Assembly (NCBI RefSeq): GCF_003332305.1
Contig: NZ_QOIO01000022.1
Span: 1 to 64,000 of the forward strand
DNA from: Microvirga aerophila
GTDB lineage: Bacteria > Pseudomonadota > Alphaproteobacteria > Rhizobiales > Beijerinckiaceae
Reading direction: 5' to 3'
Length of the DNA: 64,000 bases
Positions 9,060 through 19,568 of this stretch are shown in pieces (position 1 is the stretch's first letter; each line of letters opens with the position of its first letter). The position numbers were made by a program, and so were the translations under genes. The notes under the pieces were generated by a model. The model was not told where the DNA came from. It saw only the letters and a list, made by a program, of their open reading frames with translations, and made no database searches.

Positions 9060-9412
9060 TGAGGAGCTCCTGGCGTTTTATAGTCATTGGAGTGAGCGTA
9101 ACAAACACTTCAAACGACGTGAAGTATCCGATTTTCCGTCCCGGGCGAGTGCTTGTCGGGTTCACCGATCTCCCGTGTATTTAGGCAAGCGGCTTCGAAA
9201 CGAGTAGTCTACGATGTCATGTAAAAGCAGTTCTCCATGGCCAAGCTTGAGGTCATGACCTGTGCCTCCAAGTCCTCCACCACTATTCCGTATGGGCATT
9301 TCATGAGAGCGCGGAAATGGGGGAAGATCTTGGCTTGACTAGAATTTTCAGCAAGCGTTCAATGTTGTTACGGGGTGACATAGAAGCGCCCCCACCGCAT
9401 CCGGAGGAAATG
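9060..9412. promoter_or_regulatory. Divergent promoter region with inverted repeat
   Basis: About 350 bp lie between the divergently transcribed dioxygenase gene and the sugar-binding protein gene, with no coding frame that I can support. At 9107-9125 the arms ACTTCA and TGAAGT flank a 7-nt spacer, about 48 bp upstream of the dioxygenase start. This is a plausible operator, but the regulator is not in view. Confidence 0.4.
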
Positions 9413-10390
9413 ATGCTCAGAAGAACTTTTCTTGCTCTCGCGGCCGGCGTCGCGACGATTGGACTCGCCGCAGGCGCCGCTTCGGCGCAGGAGCTGCCGA
9501 AGCTCAAGCAGAAAGACAAGTACAAGGTTGGCTTCGCTCAAACCGAATCGAACAACCCCTGGCGTATCGCGCAAACGGAGAGCATGAAGGCCGAGGCTGC
9601 GAAGCTTGGTCATCAGCTTGTCTATACGGATGCGGCCGGATCCGCCGCCAAGCAGGTCGCCGACGTGAATTCCATGATCGCGCAGGGCGTCGATCTGATC
9701 TTCCTCGCACCCCGCGAGGAAAAGCCCCTGATTCCCGCCGTGATGGCCGCGAAAAAGGCTGGCATCCCGGTGGTTCTGCTCGACCGTAACGTGGACCAGA
9801 GCTTGGCCAAGGCCGGCAAGGACTACGTGACGTTCATCGGCTCGGACTTCGTCGACGAAGGACGCAGGGCGGCTGAGGCCCTCGACAAGGCCACCAACGG
9901 CACCGCCAAGATCATCCAGCTCGAAGGCACCACCGGGTCGTCTCCGGCCAACGACCGGCGCAAAGGCTTTGAGGACTACATCAAGAACAAGCCCGGCATG
10001 AAGATCATCGCGTCGCAATCCGGCGACTTCGCCCGCGACAAGGGCCGGCAGGTTGCCGAGACCCTGCTCCAGGCGCATCCGGACGCCACGGCAATCTACG
10101 CCCACAACGACGAGATGGCGATCGGCGCGATCTCGGCCCTCGAGGCCGCCGGAAAGAAGCCGGGCAAGGATGTGCAGATCGTCTCGATCGACGGCACCCG
10201 CGACGCGCTTCAGGCGATCATCGACGGCAAGATGCTGGCGACGGTGGAGTGCAATCCGAAGTTCGGCCCCAAGGCTTTCGAGACCCTGGCGCGCTATGCC
10301 AAGGGCGAGCAGATCCAGCCGTGGGTGGTCAACACCGACCGGTTCTTCGACAAGTCGAACGCGGCTCAGCTCATCTCCGACGCATACTAA
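9413..10390 (+). CDS. ytfQ: Sugar ABC transporter substrate-binding protein (YtfQ-like)
   Basis: A periplasmic binding protein of the type 1 (ribose/galactofuranose) fold with a signal peptide (MLRRTFLALAAGVATIGLAA, cut after AASAQ). Conserved blocks NNPWRIAQTESMK, LLDRNVD, QLEGTTGSSPANDR and YAHNDEMAIGAI follow the YtfQ pattern. GGAGG precedes two tandem ATGs at 9410 and 9413; I chose 9413 for its spacing. It is the first gene of an operon with an ATPase, two permeases and ribokinase in the same order as ytfQ-ytfR-ytfT-yjfF. The sugar is probably a furanose or pentose, but that is inference. Confidence 0.88.
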   Translation: MLRRTFLALAAGVATIGLAAGAASAQELPKLKQKDKYKVGFAQTESNNPWRIAQTESMKAEAAKLGHQLVYTDAAGSAAKQVADVNSMIAQGVDLIFLAPREEKPLIPAVMAAKKAGIPVVLLDRNVDQSLAKAGKDYVTFIGSDFVDEGRRAAEALDKATNGTAKIIQLEGTTGSSPANDRRKGFEDYIKNKPGMKIIASQSGDFARDKGRQVAETLLQAHPDATAIYAHNDEMAIGAISALEAAGKKPGKDVQIVSIDGTRDALQAIIDGKMLATVECNPKFGPKAFETLARYAKGEQIQPWVVNTDRFFDKSNAAQLISDAY

Positions 10391-10397
10391 GACGAAC

Positions 10398-10431
10398 GAA
10401 GGGCGCTTTCCATCAAGGGACTGCGCCCTTC
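10398..10431 (+). terminator. Intercistronic hairpin after the binding-protein gene
   Basis: A 9-bp perfect stem (GAAGGGCGC with GCGCCCTTC) encloses a 16-nt loop, 8 nt after the ytfQ stop. No run of T follows, so complete termination is unlikely. Such hairpins commonly protect the abundant binding-protein mRNA from 3' exonucleases and lower expression of the following transporter genes. Confidence 0.5.
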
Positions 10432-10479
10432 CTCTTACGCGAACCCTCTCGGCATGTCCGATGACGGAATAGGCCTCTG

Positions 10480-12006
10480 ATGCCGCTGCTTCTTACCATG
10501 CAAAGGATCGACAAACGCTTTGCCGGCGTCCCGGCTCTGCGCTCGGCTTCACTCGAGGTGGAGCACGGCGAGGTTCATGCCCTCATCGGGCAGAACGGCG
10601 CCGGCAAGTCGACGATGATCAAGATTCTGACCGGCTACTACGCGAAGGATGCCGGCGAGATCGTCTTCGACGGAAAGCCCGTCGAATTCTCGTCCCCGCA
10701 GGATGCACAAAAGTCCGGCATCAGCACCATCTACCAGGAAATCAACCTGGTGCCCTACCGCTCGGTCACCGAAAACATCTGCCTCGGACGCGAGCGCCGT
10801 CGCTTCGGGCTGCTGAACTGGCCCGCGATGCATGCGGAGGCCGAAGAGCTGCTGGCCCGCTTCAACATCCGGATCGATGTCCGCCAGCCCCTGATGACCT
10901 ACCCGACCGCCGTCCAGCAGATGGTCGCCATCGCCCGGGCCATCGGCTTCGACGCCAAGCTCGTCATCATGGACGAACCCACTTCCTCCCTGGACGACAA
11001 GGAGGTGGAGGTTCTGTTCGGCGTCATTCGTCAGCTGAAGGCCGCGGGCGTTTCGATCATCTTCGTCAGCCACAAGCTCGACGAACTCTACGCCGTCTGC
11101 GACCGCGTCACGATCATGCGTGACGGGCGAACCATTCGGGTGTCGCGCATGGACGACATTTCCAAGCTCGACCTGGTCACCGCCATGCTCGGCCGGGAGC
11201 TGAGCCGCGTGTTGCATGAAGACGGCGACAGCCAGCGCGCTTCAGGGCCGCGCGATCCTCTGCTGACCGTGGAGCACCTCGCCGTAGGCCGTAAGGTGCA
11301 CGACGTCACGTTCGACGTTCGCGAAGGCGAGATCGTCGGATTGGCGGGCCTTCTCGGCTCCGGCCGTACGGAATCCGCCCGCGTCGTCTTCGGCGCCGAT
11401 CGTCCCGAGGGAGGCAAGATTCAGTTCCACAATGTCCCCAAGCCCGCCGCCGAGCCGGCCGAGGCCATCCTGGCCGGTATGGGATTCCTCTCGGAGGACC
11501 GCAAGCTGGAAGGCATCATTCCCGACATGTCGGTGCGGGAGAACCTGACACTCGCGATCATGCCGCAACTGGCGAAGAACGGGGTGGTGGACGAGGCCCG
11601 CAGCCGCGAGATCGTGGACCGGTTCATCGAGCGGCTCGGCATCCGCTGCGCAAGCCCGGAGCAGCGCATCCGCGAGTTGTCCGGCGGCAACCAGCAGAAG
11701 GTTCTGCTTGCCCGCTGGCTCTGCATGAACCCGCGGCTGCTGATCCTCGACGAGCCGACCCGCGGCATCGATGTGGGCGCCAAGGCCGAGATCCTCAGTC
11801 TCGTGCGCGAACTTGCCGGTCAGGGGCTCGGCGTTCTCATCATCTCGTCGGAACTTGAAGAGGTCGTCGAGGCGGCCAGCAGGATCTTCGTGCTGCGGGA
11901 CGGCAACACCGTCGCGCAACTTTCGGGCGACGCCGTGAACGAACAGGACGTGATGGCCGCCATGGCTCATGGGCACAACGAGCTTCGGGAGACGGTCCAT
12001 GACTGA
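10480..12006 (+). CDS. ytfR: Sugar ABC transporter ATP-binding protein (two NBDs, YtfR-like)
   Basis: A 508-residue tandem ATPase of the carbohydrate CUT2 class. The first domain has Walker [10 protein letters not shown] (about residue 36) and the Walker B region [12 protein letters not shown]. The second has a degenerate Walker A (GLLGSGRTE), a clear signature motif [15 protein letters not shown] and [12 protein letters not shown]. Such an asymmetric pair is normal for the RbsA/MglA/YtfR group. It energises import through the two permeases downstream. Its end overlaps the next gene by 8 bases, implying coupled translation. Confidence 0.95.
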   Translation: MPLLLTMQRIDKRFAGVPALRSASLEVEHGEVHALIGQNGAGKSTMIKILTGYYAKDAGEIVFDGKPVEFSSPQDAQKSGISTIYQEINLVPYRSVTENICLGRERRRFGLLNWPAMHAEAEELLARFNIRIDVRQPLMTYPTAVQQMVAIARAIGFDAKLVIMDEPTSSLDDKEVEVLFGVIRQLKAAGVSIIFVSHKLDELYAVCDRVTIMRDGRTIRVSRMDDISKLDLVTAMLGRELSRVLHEDGDSQRASGPRDPLLTVEHLAVGRKVHDVTFDVREGEIVGLAGLLGSGRTESARVVFGADRPEGGKIQFHNVPKPAAEPAEAILAGMGFLSEDRKLEGIIPDMSVRENLTLAIMPQLAKNGVVDEARSREIVDRFIERLGIRCASPEQRIRELSGGNQQKVLLARWLCMNPRLLILDEPTRGIDVGAKAEILSLVRELAGQGLGVLIISSELEEVVEAASRIFVLRDGNTVAQLSGDAVNEQDVMAAMAHGHNELRETVHD

Positions 12007-13000
12007 GTCCGTCACGACCTTGCCTCCGACCAGGAGCACTTCGGGCTTCGACATCAAGTCCTTCCTGACGCGCCACGGCGCATGGGTGGCACTGGCCCTG
12101 CTCATCTTGTTCAACCTGGCTTTCACGCCGAACTTCGCTACGTGGCAAACCCTCAACGTCAACCTGACCCAGGTCTGCGCCATCGTGATTGTCGGCGTCG
12201 GCATGACCCTCGTGATCGCAACGGGCGGCATCGATCTGTCAGTGGGCTCGCTCATGGCAATCGCCGGCTCGCTTGCCCCGCTGATCTTCCTTGGGAAGCT
12301 CTTTCCCCTGCCCCACCCGGCGGTGGGCATCGCCCTGGCGTTCGTCGTGCCTGTCCTGGTGGCCGGCGCGTTCGGTTGGTTCAATGGCTGGCTGATCACA
12401 CGCCTGCGCATCCAGCCGATCATCGCGACCCTTGTCCTGTTCATCGCCGGCCGCGGCATCGCCCAGGTGATGACCAACGGCAACCTGCAAGTTTTCAAGG
12501 TTCCGGAATTCCAGTATATCGGCCTTGGACGCCTCTTCGGAATCCCGTTCCAGGCGGTGCTGATGGTCGTGATCGTGGTTGCGGCTGGGTGGATGCTGCG
12601 TCGCACCGTGTTCGGCCGTCAGATCCTGGCGGTCGGCGGCAATGAGCGCGCGGCGCGGCTTGCCGGCATCCCGGTGGTATCCGTCAAGCGCAAGGTCTAC
12701 TGGATCAGCGGACTGCTCTCAGGGATAGCGGGACTGATCGTGATCGCCCGCAACTCCGCGGCGGACGCCAATCTGGTCGGTCTCGGCATGGAGCTCGACG
12801 CCATCGCGGCCGTTGCCGTTGGAGGCACTCTTCTCACGGGCGGACGGGCCACGGTCGTCGGCACCCTTGTGGGCGCGCTCATCATTCAGCTCGTCCGCTA
12901 CACGCTTCTGGCCAACGGCGTGCCGGATGCGGCAGCCCTCGTGGCCAAGGCAGGCATCATCGTGCTCGCCGTTTGGCTGCAGCGCCAGAACCAGAGCTGA
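11999..13000 (+). CDS. ytfT: Sugar ABC transporter permease (YtfT-like)
   Basis: A 333-residue inner-membrane permease of the CUT2 (RbsC/YtfT) family. It has about 8-10 hydrophobic segments and the hallmark TGGIDLSVGSLMAIAG. The later block AVGGNERAARLAGIPV is the cytoplasmic loop that contacts the ATPase. The ATG at 11999 lies inside the last codons of the ATPase gene. It should form a heterodimeric channel with the following permease, whose gene carries an in-frame stop. Confidence 0.93.
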   Translation: MTESVTTLPPTRSTSGFDIKSFLTRHGAWVALALLILFNLAFTPNFATWQTLNVNLTQVCAIVIVGVGMTLVIATGGIDLSVGSLMAIAGSLAPLIFLGKLFPLPHPAVGIALAFVVPVLVAGAFGWFNGWLITRLRIQPIIATLVLFIAGRGIAQVMTNGNLQVFKVPEFQYIGLGRLFGIPFQAVLMVVIVVAAGWMLRRTVFGRQILAVGGNERAARLAGIPVVSVKRKVYWISGLLSGIAGLIVIARNSAADANLVGLGMELDAIAAVAVGGTLLTGGRATVVGTLVGALIIQLVRYTLLANGVPDAAALVAKAGIIVLAVWLQRQNQS

Positions 13001-13004
13001 ACCC

Positions 13005-13985
13005 ATGCCCCATCTCAATACCCTGCAGTTGTTTCGTGGCGTCGGCCGCTATGGGGTGCTCCTGGCGCTCCTGGCGCTGATCGTCTTCGGTTGGCTGCGA
13101 TACGAGAACTTTCTCGGCAGCTTCAACGTGCTGTCGGTGCTGCGCTACAACAGCATGTTCGCTTTGGTGGCGCTGGGGATGTGCTTCGTGATCATCACCG
13201 GAGGGATCGATCTCTCGGTGGGATCGGTTGCGGCCTTAGGCAGCGTCGTGGCGGCCCTGCTGTCGCCCTACGGGATCATCCCCGGGTTGATCGGCGGCTT
13301 GGCGGCGGGTCTGGCGGTTGGCCTGATCAACGCCTTCGTGATCATCCGCCTGAACATTCTGCCGTTCATCGCCACCCTCGCGACAATGCTCGCGGCCAGC
13401 GGCTGCGCGCTGCTCCTGGCAGGCAACCAATCCGTGTCGGTGTCGTACGAGTCCGGCTTCACCGAACTGGGCCAGGGAGATTTTCTGGGCTTCCCAATTC
13501 CCGCCTAGATCGCTCTTGCGGCCTATCTGGCCGGATCGCTCATGCTGAACCTGACGGCTTTCGGCCGAACCGTCCTGGCGGTGGGCGGCAATGAGGATGC
13601 AACGCGCCTGATGGGACTGCCCACCACCCGGGTGAAGGCCGCCGTCTACATCATGAGCGGCGGCCTGGCGGGGCTTGCAGGCGTTATCCTCGCGGCGCAG
13701 TTCGGCGCGGGCCAGCCCATCGAAGGCGTGGGCTGGGAGCTTTTCGCCATCGCATCCGTCGTGGTCGGCGGCACGCTTCTGACCGGCGGCGTCGGCTCCG
13801 TGGGCTCGACCCTCGCCGGCGTGCTGCTTCTCGGGTTGATCTTCAACATCCTGAATTTCGAGAACGGGCTCGGCTGGATCAGTCTGTCGGCCTATTGGCA
13901 ATCCGTGATCCGCGGCGCCCTCCTCCTCGTCGTCGTCGCCATCCAGGCGCGCCTCATGGCGCGCACGGACGACGCGCACGCATGA
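13005..13985 (+). pseudogene. yjfF: Sugar ABC transporter permease (YjfF-like) with in-frame TAG
   Basis: The reading frame is open for 326 sense codons except for one TAG at 13506-13508. Both halves are in the same frame and belong to one CUT2 permease. The first has ITGGIDLSVGSVAALGS, and the second has LAVGGNEDATRLMGLP and VVVGGTLLTGGVGS. The residues around the stop are GFPIPA-stop-IALAAYLAG, where a Trp is expected, so TGG to TAG is the simplest change. The gene starts 4 nt after ytfT. If the stop is real and not suppressed, the protein ends at 167 residues and the heterodimeric transporter would fail. Confidence 0.88.
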
Positions 13986-14019
13986 CGCGGCTCCCACCGC
14001 CCCTCGCTATGAGCTTCGG

Positions 14020-14949
<930 letters not shown>

Positions 14950-15038
14950 CCCGCGGGGCAGCGCTCCAGATCAACCCTTAGCTTCGAATACGGGATTGTC
15001 GGCCGTGCGCTCGCGCCCCCAAGGCCCGAGGGGAGAAT

Positions 15039-15506
15039 TCAGAGCTTCCCTACGGGCTTGATGTCGCTCGCGCTCGCACCCCGGTCGGTGGCCAGGAGGT
15101 CTCTGATCTCGGACAGGAGCTTCACGTCAGCGGGAATTTCCGGAGCCTGAGGCACATCGGCCTTTGCGTCCTCCTGCCGCTTCAGGCGGTTCATCGCCTT
15201 GATGACGAAAAACAGCACCCAGGCGACGATGAGAAAGTTCAACGCGACAGTCAGAAACTTCCCGTAACCGATCACCGCTCCCTGCTTCTTCGCGTCGTCG
15301 TAGGACGCTCCCTCCTGCACGGTCGATGACAGGGGCAGGTAGTAGTTCGAGAAATCCAAGCCTCCGGTAACCGCGCCCACGATCGGCATGATGATATCTT
15401 CGACAATGGACGTCACGATGGCGCCGAACGCGACGCCGATGATCACGCCGACCGCAAGGTCGACGACATTGCCGCGCATGGCGAACTTTTTGAACTCGTC
15501 GAGCAT
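15039..15506 (-). CDS. mscL: Large-conductance mechanosensitive channel
   Basis: A 155-residue MscL, an inner-membrane pentamer that opens under membrane tension and releases solutes on hypo-osmotic shock. It has the N-terminal amphipathic helix ([20 protein letters not shown]), TM1 with the pore constriction glycines ([13 protein letters not shown]), a periplasmic loop, TM2 ([16 protein letters not shown]) and a charged cytoplasmic helix ([12 protein letters not shown]). Length is slightly longer than average through the loop and tail. It is convergent with ribokinase and forms its own transcription unit. Confidence 0.97.
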   Translation of the reverse strand: MLDEFKKFAMRGNVVDLAVGVIIGVAFGAIVTSIVEDIIMPIVGAVTGGLDFSNYYLPLSSTVQEGASYDDAKKQGAVIGYGKFLTVALNFLIVAWVLFFVIKAMNRLKRQEDAKADVPQAPEIPADVKLLSEIRDLLATDRGASASDIKPVGKL

Positions 15507-15802
15507 CAGGTTGCCTCCAAGGCCGGCCCCGCCACTGTCGGTCTGCCATCTCCCGAGACTGCAGACCTGATTCAGTCATATACATCCAGCTTGAGGGGCG
15601 GCTAATCGTCTGAACGAATTTCCCTCCTGAGTACTTCCGAATGGCCCAAGTGGCAGAGAACGCCACAACGCGCGGAGCTCGTCTGCAGGTGCGGCCGGTC
15701 TCCCGACCCCCATACGCAGCATCGTTGCCTATCTTAAGATATATCGACCTGAAAGGAACCCGCTAACCTTGGCTTCGTTGCTCCCGAAAGGGGAGACGGG
15801 TC

Positions 15803-16411
15803 ATGCCAGATTTCGTGCTGAAGCTCGTGACACTGGTGAAGCCTTGCGTCCTGACCTTATTGCTCGCCGTTCCATTCGCGGCTGGCGCGATGCCTGCGCG
15901 CGCGCAGGACATTTTCAGCTTCTTCAGGGCCCTCTCCCGCCCGGCTCAACCGGCTCCCACGTTCCAGCCCTTCGATTACACCCCTGCTCCGGCCATTGAA
16001 CAGCCCAGGCGCAAGCCGCGGCCCCGTTCGAAGCCTGTCGTTGCCGAGCAACCCGCGATCAAGTTGCCGGTTACGCCGAAAGCTCCCGGTGACATCGAGA
16101 ACCCTGTGCCGGCCCTTTTGGCCGACAGCACCTTGCGTCCCGGCGACATGGTGATGTTCCCAGACGGCCTGCGGGTTTTCAGCGGAAAAACCGGAGGTCC
16201 GCATAAGCTGGCGGACTTCAAGCTCCTGTCGCAAGCTGGCAAGGCCGTTCCGCAGGCGACGCGAAAGCTCGTCGCGAAACTGCGTCCTGGCGAGAACCTT
16301 GCATGGAGCTCGGACGGCCTCAGGTCAGAGGGCAAGCTCGCGGCCAACACCAAGGATGTGACGACCACCGGAAGTGTGCGGCGGACGGGAAGCCGGCAGG
16401 GCTCGCGCTGA
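15803..16411 (+). CDS. Secreted hypothetical protein (202 aa)
   Basis: An exported protein with a signal peptide (a basic start, then VLTLLLAVPFAAGAMPARAQ). A Pro/Lys/Arg-rich linker (about residues 50-90) precedes a small C-terminal domain (about 105-185, LRPGDMVMFPDGLRVFSGK and KLVAKLRPGENLAWSS). I do not recognise the family. GGGAGACGG lies before the ATG. The gene stands alone, with mscL divergent upstream. A perfect 12-bp palindrome (TATCTTAAGATA, 15730-15741) lies in its upstream region. Confidence 0.75.
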   Translation: MPDFVLKLVTLVKPCVLTLLLAVPFAAGAMPARAQDIFSFFRALSRPAQPAPTFQPFDYTPAPAIEQPRRKPRPRSKPVVAEQPAIKLPVTPKAPGDIENPVPALLADSTLRPGDMVMFPDGLRVFSGKTGGPHKLADFKLLSQAGKAVPQATRKLVAKLRPGENLAWSSDGLRSEGKLAANTKDVTTTGSVRRTGSRQGSR

Positions 16412-16874
16412 CAGCGGTTGAGAAGCTTCTCGATCTAGAACCTGTTCCGGGCTTCATCACCAATCCCGAACCGGAATGGGAACGGCTATTTGCGAGCGAC
16501 GAGCATTTCGTCGGCTGCAGGTGCGGACTTTCTCGCATGCCCTCGTCGCTAAAGTCTGGCTTCTCCCTCGCGTCTCATCCTGAGGAGCGGCCGAGGCCGC
16601 GTCTCGAAGGAGGATCCAACAATTTCCGGAAACGCTCCGCTCTTCAACACGAGGGCTGTAGCAGTGACGTTCTATCGTAACCCGTGACCATGTTGAGGAG
16701 CGTGCTGAGCCGATCAGATTGATGCATGACGTCGGTGTGCTCGGAGGCAGCCTGTCGGGCTTGTTTCGTGGGGCGGCTCCTGTGTTGAAACCACAAAGGG
16801 CGTGCCGGATTTGACAGTCGCCATGGCGCTTGGCAGTGACTGGCTATCCTGATTTCCCATTACGTCAGACTTCA
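16412..16874. other. Intergenic region holding a REP-like element
   Basis: About 460 bp with no gene that I can support. It contains the palindromic CTCATCCTGAGGAG / CGTCTCGAAGGA element described separately. The promoter of the diguanylate cyclase gene presumably lies in its second half. Confidence 0.4.
16572..16616. repeat. REP-like intergenic element of Hyphomicrobiales
   Basis: The block TCTCATCCTGAGGAGCGG, then CCGAGGCCGC and GTCTCGAAGGAGGA, matches from memory a dispersed intergenic repeat common in Bradyrhizobium, Methylobacterium and relatives (CTCATCCTGAGGAGC...GCGTCTCGAAGGATGA). It contains the nested palindrome GCGGCCGAGGCCGC, so it can fold. Only one copy is visible here; the family assignment rests on recall, not on copies within the window. 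Confidence 0.5.
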
Positions 16875-17813
16875 ATGACCTTATTTCCATTTGATCCTGA
16901 TGACACAGCTCTCCGTTGCCTTGTGGAGGCCCTCACGGAAAGTGGGCAGGCTGTGTCCATCTTCGACAGCGAGGACAACCTTCGGTACGCGAACAAAACC
17001 TACCAAGGCATGTTCCTCGGCGACTACGATGGTCCATTCACCTTCACGGACATCACCCGCCACGCGCACAGGAACGGGCTCGGCGTACGGATCGACGACG
17101 GGGATGTCGAGGCCTTCATTGCCAGAACCCTTTTCCGGCGACGGAGCGTGCCGCGCAAGTCCTTCGAAACCGATCTGGTTGATGGCCGCTGGTTCTGGAT
17201 CGAGCACACGGTGCTCTCGAACGGGTGGGTGCTGTCGGTCGGCGCTGACATCACGGCCTTGAAGCACAATGAGAAGTCTCTGCGCCAAGCCCATGACGCG
17301 GCGCTCACGGCATCACGGACCGATCAGCTCACAGGGCTGTCCAACCGCCGCCATATCCTGGGACTGCTCGATGAGAAGCTTGCCGCCAACGAGAGCACAG
17401 GATCCGGCTTGTGCGTTGCCGTGCTCGACATCGACCACTTCAAGGCCATCAACGATGCGCATGGGCACGAGGCAGGCGACGTCGTCCTGGAACATTTCGC
17501 GCGGGCCTGCCGGGAGAGGGTGCGGACACAGGATCATCTGGGCCGGACCGGCGGGGAGGAGTTTCTGCTTCTGCTCCCCGAAACTCGGCTCGACGACGGC
17601 GTGCGCATCATCGATCGAATCCGGGACGGCTTCCCTCCGGCGCTCCTGGCGCACAGCAAGCTCGAGTTGCCTTGCACCTTCAGCGCCGGCGTGACCGAGG
17701 CCCTGCCGGACGATGACCGCAGCTCTATCCTCCGCCGGGCGGACCGCGCTCTTTACGCCGCCAAGGCAGAAGGACGGAACCGCACCAGGGTCGGTCTTGA
17801 AGGGAAACATTGA
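16875..17813 (+). CDS. PAS-GGDEF diguanylate cyclase
   Basis: A 312-residue soluble enzyme that makes cyclic di-GMP from two GTP. An N-terminal PAS-like sensor domain (about 1-130, AVSIFDSEDNLRYANKTYQ) is followed by a GGDEF domain (about 145-305). The active-site motif is GGEEF, an accepted active variant, and the allosteric I-site RxxD (RTQD) lies five residues before it, so product inhibition is likely. The frame continues upstream to possible GTG/TTG starts near 16830; I chose the ATG at 16875, but no good Shine-Dalgarno is seen. It has no membrane segments. Confidence 0.9.
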   Translation: MTLFPFDPDDTALRCLVEALTESGQAVSIFDSEDNLRYANKTYQGMFLGDYDGPFTFTDITRHAHRNGLGVRIDDGDVEAFIARTLFRRRSVPRKSFETDLVDGRWFWIEHTVLSNGWVLSVGADITALKHNEKSLRQAHDAALTASRTDQLTGLSNRRHILGLLDEKLAANESTGSGLCVAVLDIDHFKAINDAHGHEAGDVVLEHFARACRERVRTQDHLGRTGGEEFLLLLPETRLDDGVRIIDRIRDGFPPALLAHSKLELPCTFSAGVTEALPDDDRSSILRRADRALYAAKAEGRNRTRVGLEGKH

Positions 17814-17932
17814 GGGCACCAGCCACTTCATGGCTTGAATTGGATCAGTGCCGGCAATGAAGGCGCTGTCGCCCGCTATCGCAAGGGTGGCACCCATTTG
17901 ATCCTCGCCCGTCCTGTCCTAGTCTTCCTGCC

Positions 17933-19222
17933 ATGACAGTCCTCGTCCACCGCCTCCGCTTCGCAACAGCGGCTCTTCTAACATTCGTCGCCTGCGCCAT
18001 GCCCCTGGTGGGATCTTCACGGACGCACGCACAGGCGCTGGACGCACCCGTCGCCACCGAAGCGCAGTTCCGAGACTGGCTCTTACGGACCGTCTGGCCT
18101 GATGCGGAAAGACAGGGCGTCTCCAGGGACACGTTCGAGCGCAGCTTCGCCAAGGTCACGCTCGATTGGGATCTCCCGGAGCTTCAGCCGCCCGGCCGGG
18201 CGACTCCCCCAGACAGCCAACGGCAAGCAGAGTTCCAGAGCCCGGGTCGCTACTTTGCCGAAGCCCAGCTCACCTCCCTCGCAAAGCGTGGCAATGAACT
18301 CCTCCGCCAGTGGGCCGCCACTCTTGACGACATCGAGCGGCGTTTCGGCGTGCCACGGGAGATCGTCGTCGCGATCTGGGGACGGGAGTCGAATTTCGGC
18401 CGTGTCACGGCACGGCATCAAGCCGTGAGAGTGCTCGCCACTCAGGCTTTCATGGGGCGGCGGCGCACGCTGTACTATCCGGAGCTCCTGTCGGCTCTGG
18501 TGATCCTCGAAGAGGATCATCTGTCCGGCGAGGCCCTGCTGTCGTCATGGGCCGGAGCCATGGGACAACCGCAGTTCCTCCCTTCGAAATTCCTGCGCTA
18601 CGCCGTTGACGGGGATGGGGACGGGCGACGGGATATCTGGCAGTCAGCGCCTGACAGTCTTGCGTCCATTGCGAGTTTTCTGCGCGAGCACGGCTGGAGA
18701 CCGGAGCAGCGCTGGGGCATCGAGGTTCGCGTGCCTCAGACGGTGACCTGCGCTCTCGAAGGACCGGGCCAAGGCAGAACGATGCAGGAGTGGCTGCGGC
18801 TTGGATTGGCTCCCATCGGCGATGCTTCCTTGCCGGAGTGGAGCAGCAACCCAACCGCCTTCCTGCTGATGCCCGCAGGTCGACTGGGACCATCCTTCCT
18901 GGTTTCCAAGAACTTCTACGTCCTCAAGCAGTATAACGAGTCCGACCTGTACGCGCTGTTCATCGGCCACCTCGCTGATCGTATGAGGGGCGCCTCGGCT
19001 TTCGCCGGGGAGTGGAGACCAATCGATTCCATGAGGCGTAGCGACATTCACGCGATGCAGGAGCGCCTGAAGAGCGATGGCTACGATGTGGGCAGGGTGG
19101 ATGGCCTGATAGGGTTCGCAACCCGCACAGCAATCGGTCAATGGCAGGCGAAAAGTCGACGCGATGAGACCTGCTACCCGGATGCCGGCCTGATACAAGC
19201 CATTCGCGGAGCCCGTCCGTGA
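17933..19222 (+). CDS. Lytic murein transglycosylase (MltB family)
   Basis: A 429-residue periplasmic enzyme that cleaves the glycan strand of peptidoglycan to form 1,6-anhydromuropeptides. A signal peptide (about 1-35, ending THAQA) precedes an SLT_2/MltB catalytic domain, with the catalytic Glu in IWGRESNFGR (about residue 152) and the conserved GAMGQPQFLPS. A C-terminal peptidoglycan-binding domain (about 365-425, IHAMQERLKSDGYDVGRVDG) completes it. There is no lipobox, so this is the soluble form. The insertion sequence follows 88 bp after its stop. Confidence 0.93.
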   Translation: MTVLVHRLRFATAALLTFVACAMPLVGSSRTHAQALDAPVATEAQFRDWLLRTVWPDAERQGVSRDTFERSFAKVTLDWDLPELQPPGRATPPDSQRQAEFQSPGRYFAEAQLTSLAKRGNELLRQWAATLDDIERRFGVPREIVVAIWGRESNFGRVTARHQAVRVLATQAFMGRRRTLYYPELLSALVILEEDHLSGEALLSSWAGAMGQPQFLPSKFLRYAVDGDGDGRRDIWQSAPDSLASIASFLREHGWRPEQRWGIEVRVPQTVTCALEGPGQGRTMQEWLRLGLAPIGDASLPEWSSNPTAFLLMPAGRLGPSFLVSKNFYVLKQYNESDLYALFIGHLADRMRGASAFAGEWRPIDSMRRSDIHAMQERLKSDGYDVGRVDGLIGFATRTAIGQWQAKSRRDETCYPDAGLIQAIRGARP

Positions 19223-19309
19223 TGGACCGGACGAATTTTCACGGTTGCTCGCCCGTCACCTCACTGGACTCTCAGCACGACCTTCGAACCGGGCCTTTTG
19301 ACCCAATGT

Positions 19310-19324
19310 ATGGACCGGCCGTGC
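19310..19324. repeat. Subterminal inverted repeat, transposase 3' side
   Basis: ATGGACCGGCCGTGC is an exact reverse complement of 20669-20683. It marks the right end relative to the transposase. Confidence 0.75.
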
Positions 19325-19568
19325 GTCGCAAGAGGCTTTGGAAATGGTGAGATTGGTCTTGCGCTAATGTATCCGACCCTTACGGAGCAGTGCTCCTGGC
19401 CATCATGGATATCCGCGCACATTGGTTCTCATTAGCTGATCGGCCCTTTATGGCCCTTTGGGTCACCAGAGCCCCAATGTGACGGCGCGACCGTTCTCCA
19501 TCTCCTCATCCTCTCGCAGACCTCGGCGAGCTCAAAGTGACGACTGATGCGGACAGAGGCTTTCAGCC
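19325..19568 (-). ncRNA. Candidate guide RNA (seekRNA/bridge RNA) of the insertion sequence
   Basis: This non-coding stretch between the transposase stop and the inverted repeat is densely structured. An 8-bp stem (19418-19425 with 19474-19481), extended by CGCG pairing (19414-19417 with 19486-19489), closes an internal loop capped by a short GGCC/GGCC hairpin (19442-19455). On one side of the loop, 19427-19438 matches 20683-20694 outside the far inverted repeat at 11 of 12 positions. On the other, 19458-19465 is the exact reverse complement of 19299-19306 outside the near repeat. A 7-bp stem (19327-19333 with 19357-19363) and a GGAGC/GCTCC hairpin (19384-19396) also occur. IS1111-type elements are known to encode a guide RNA at this place; transcription here is inferred. 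Confidence 0.6.
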
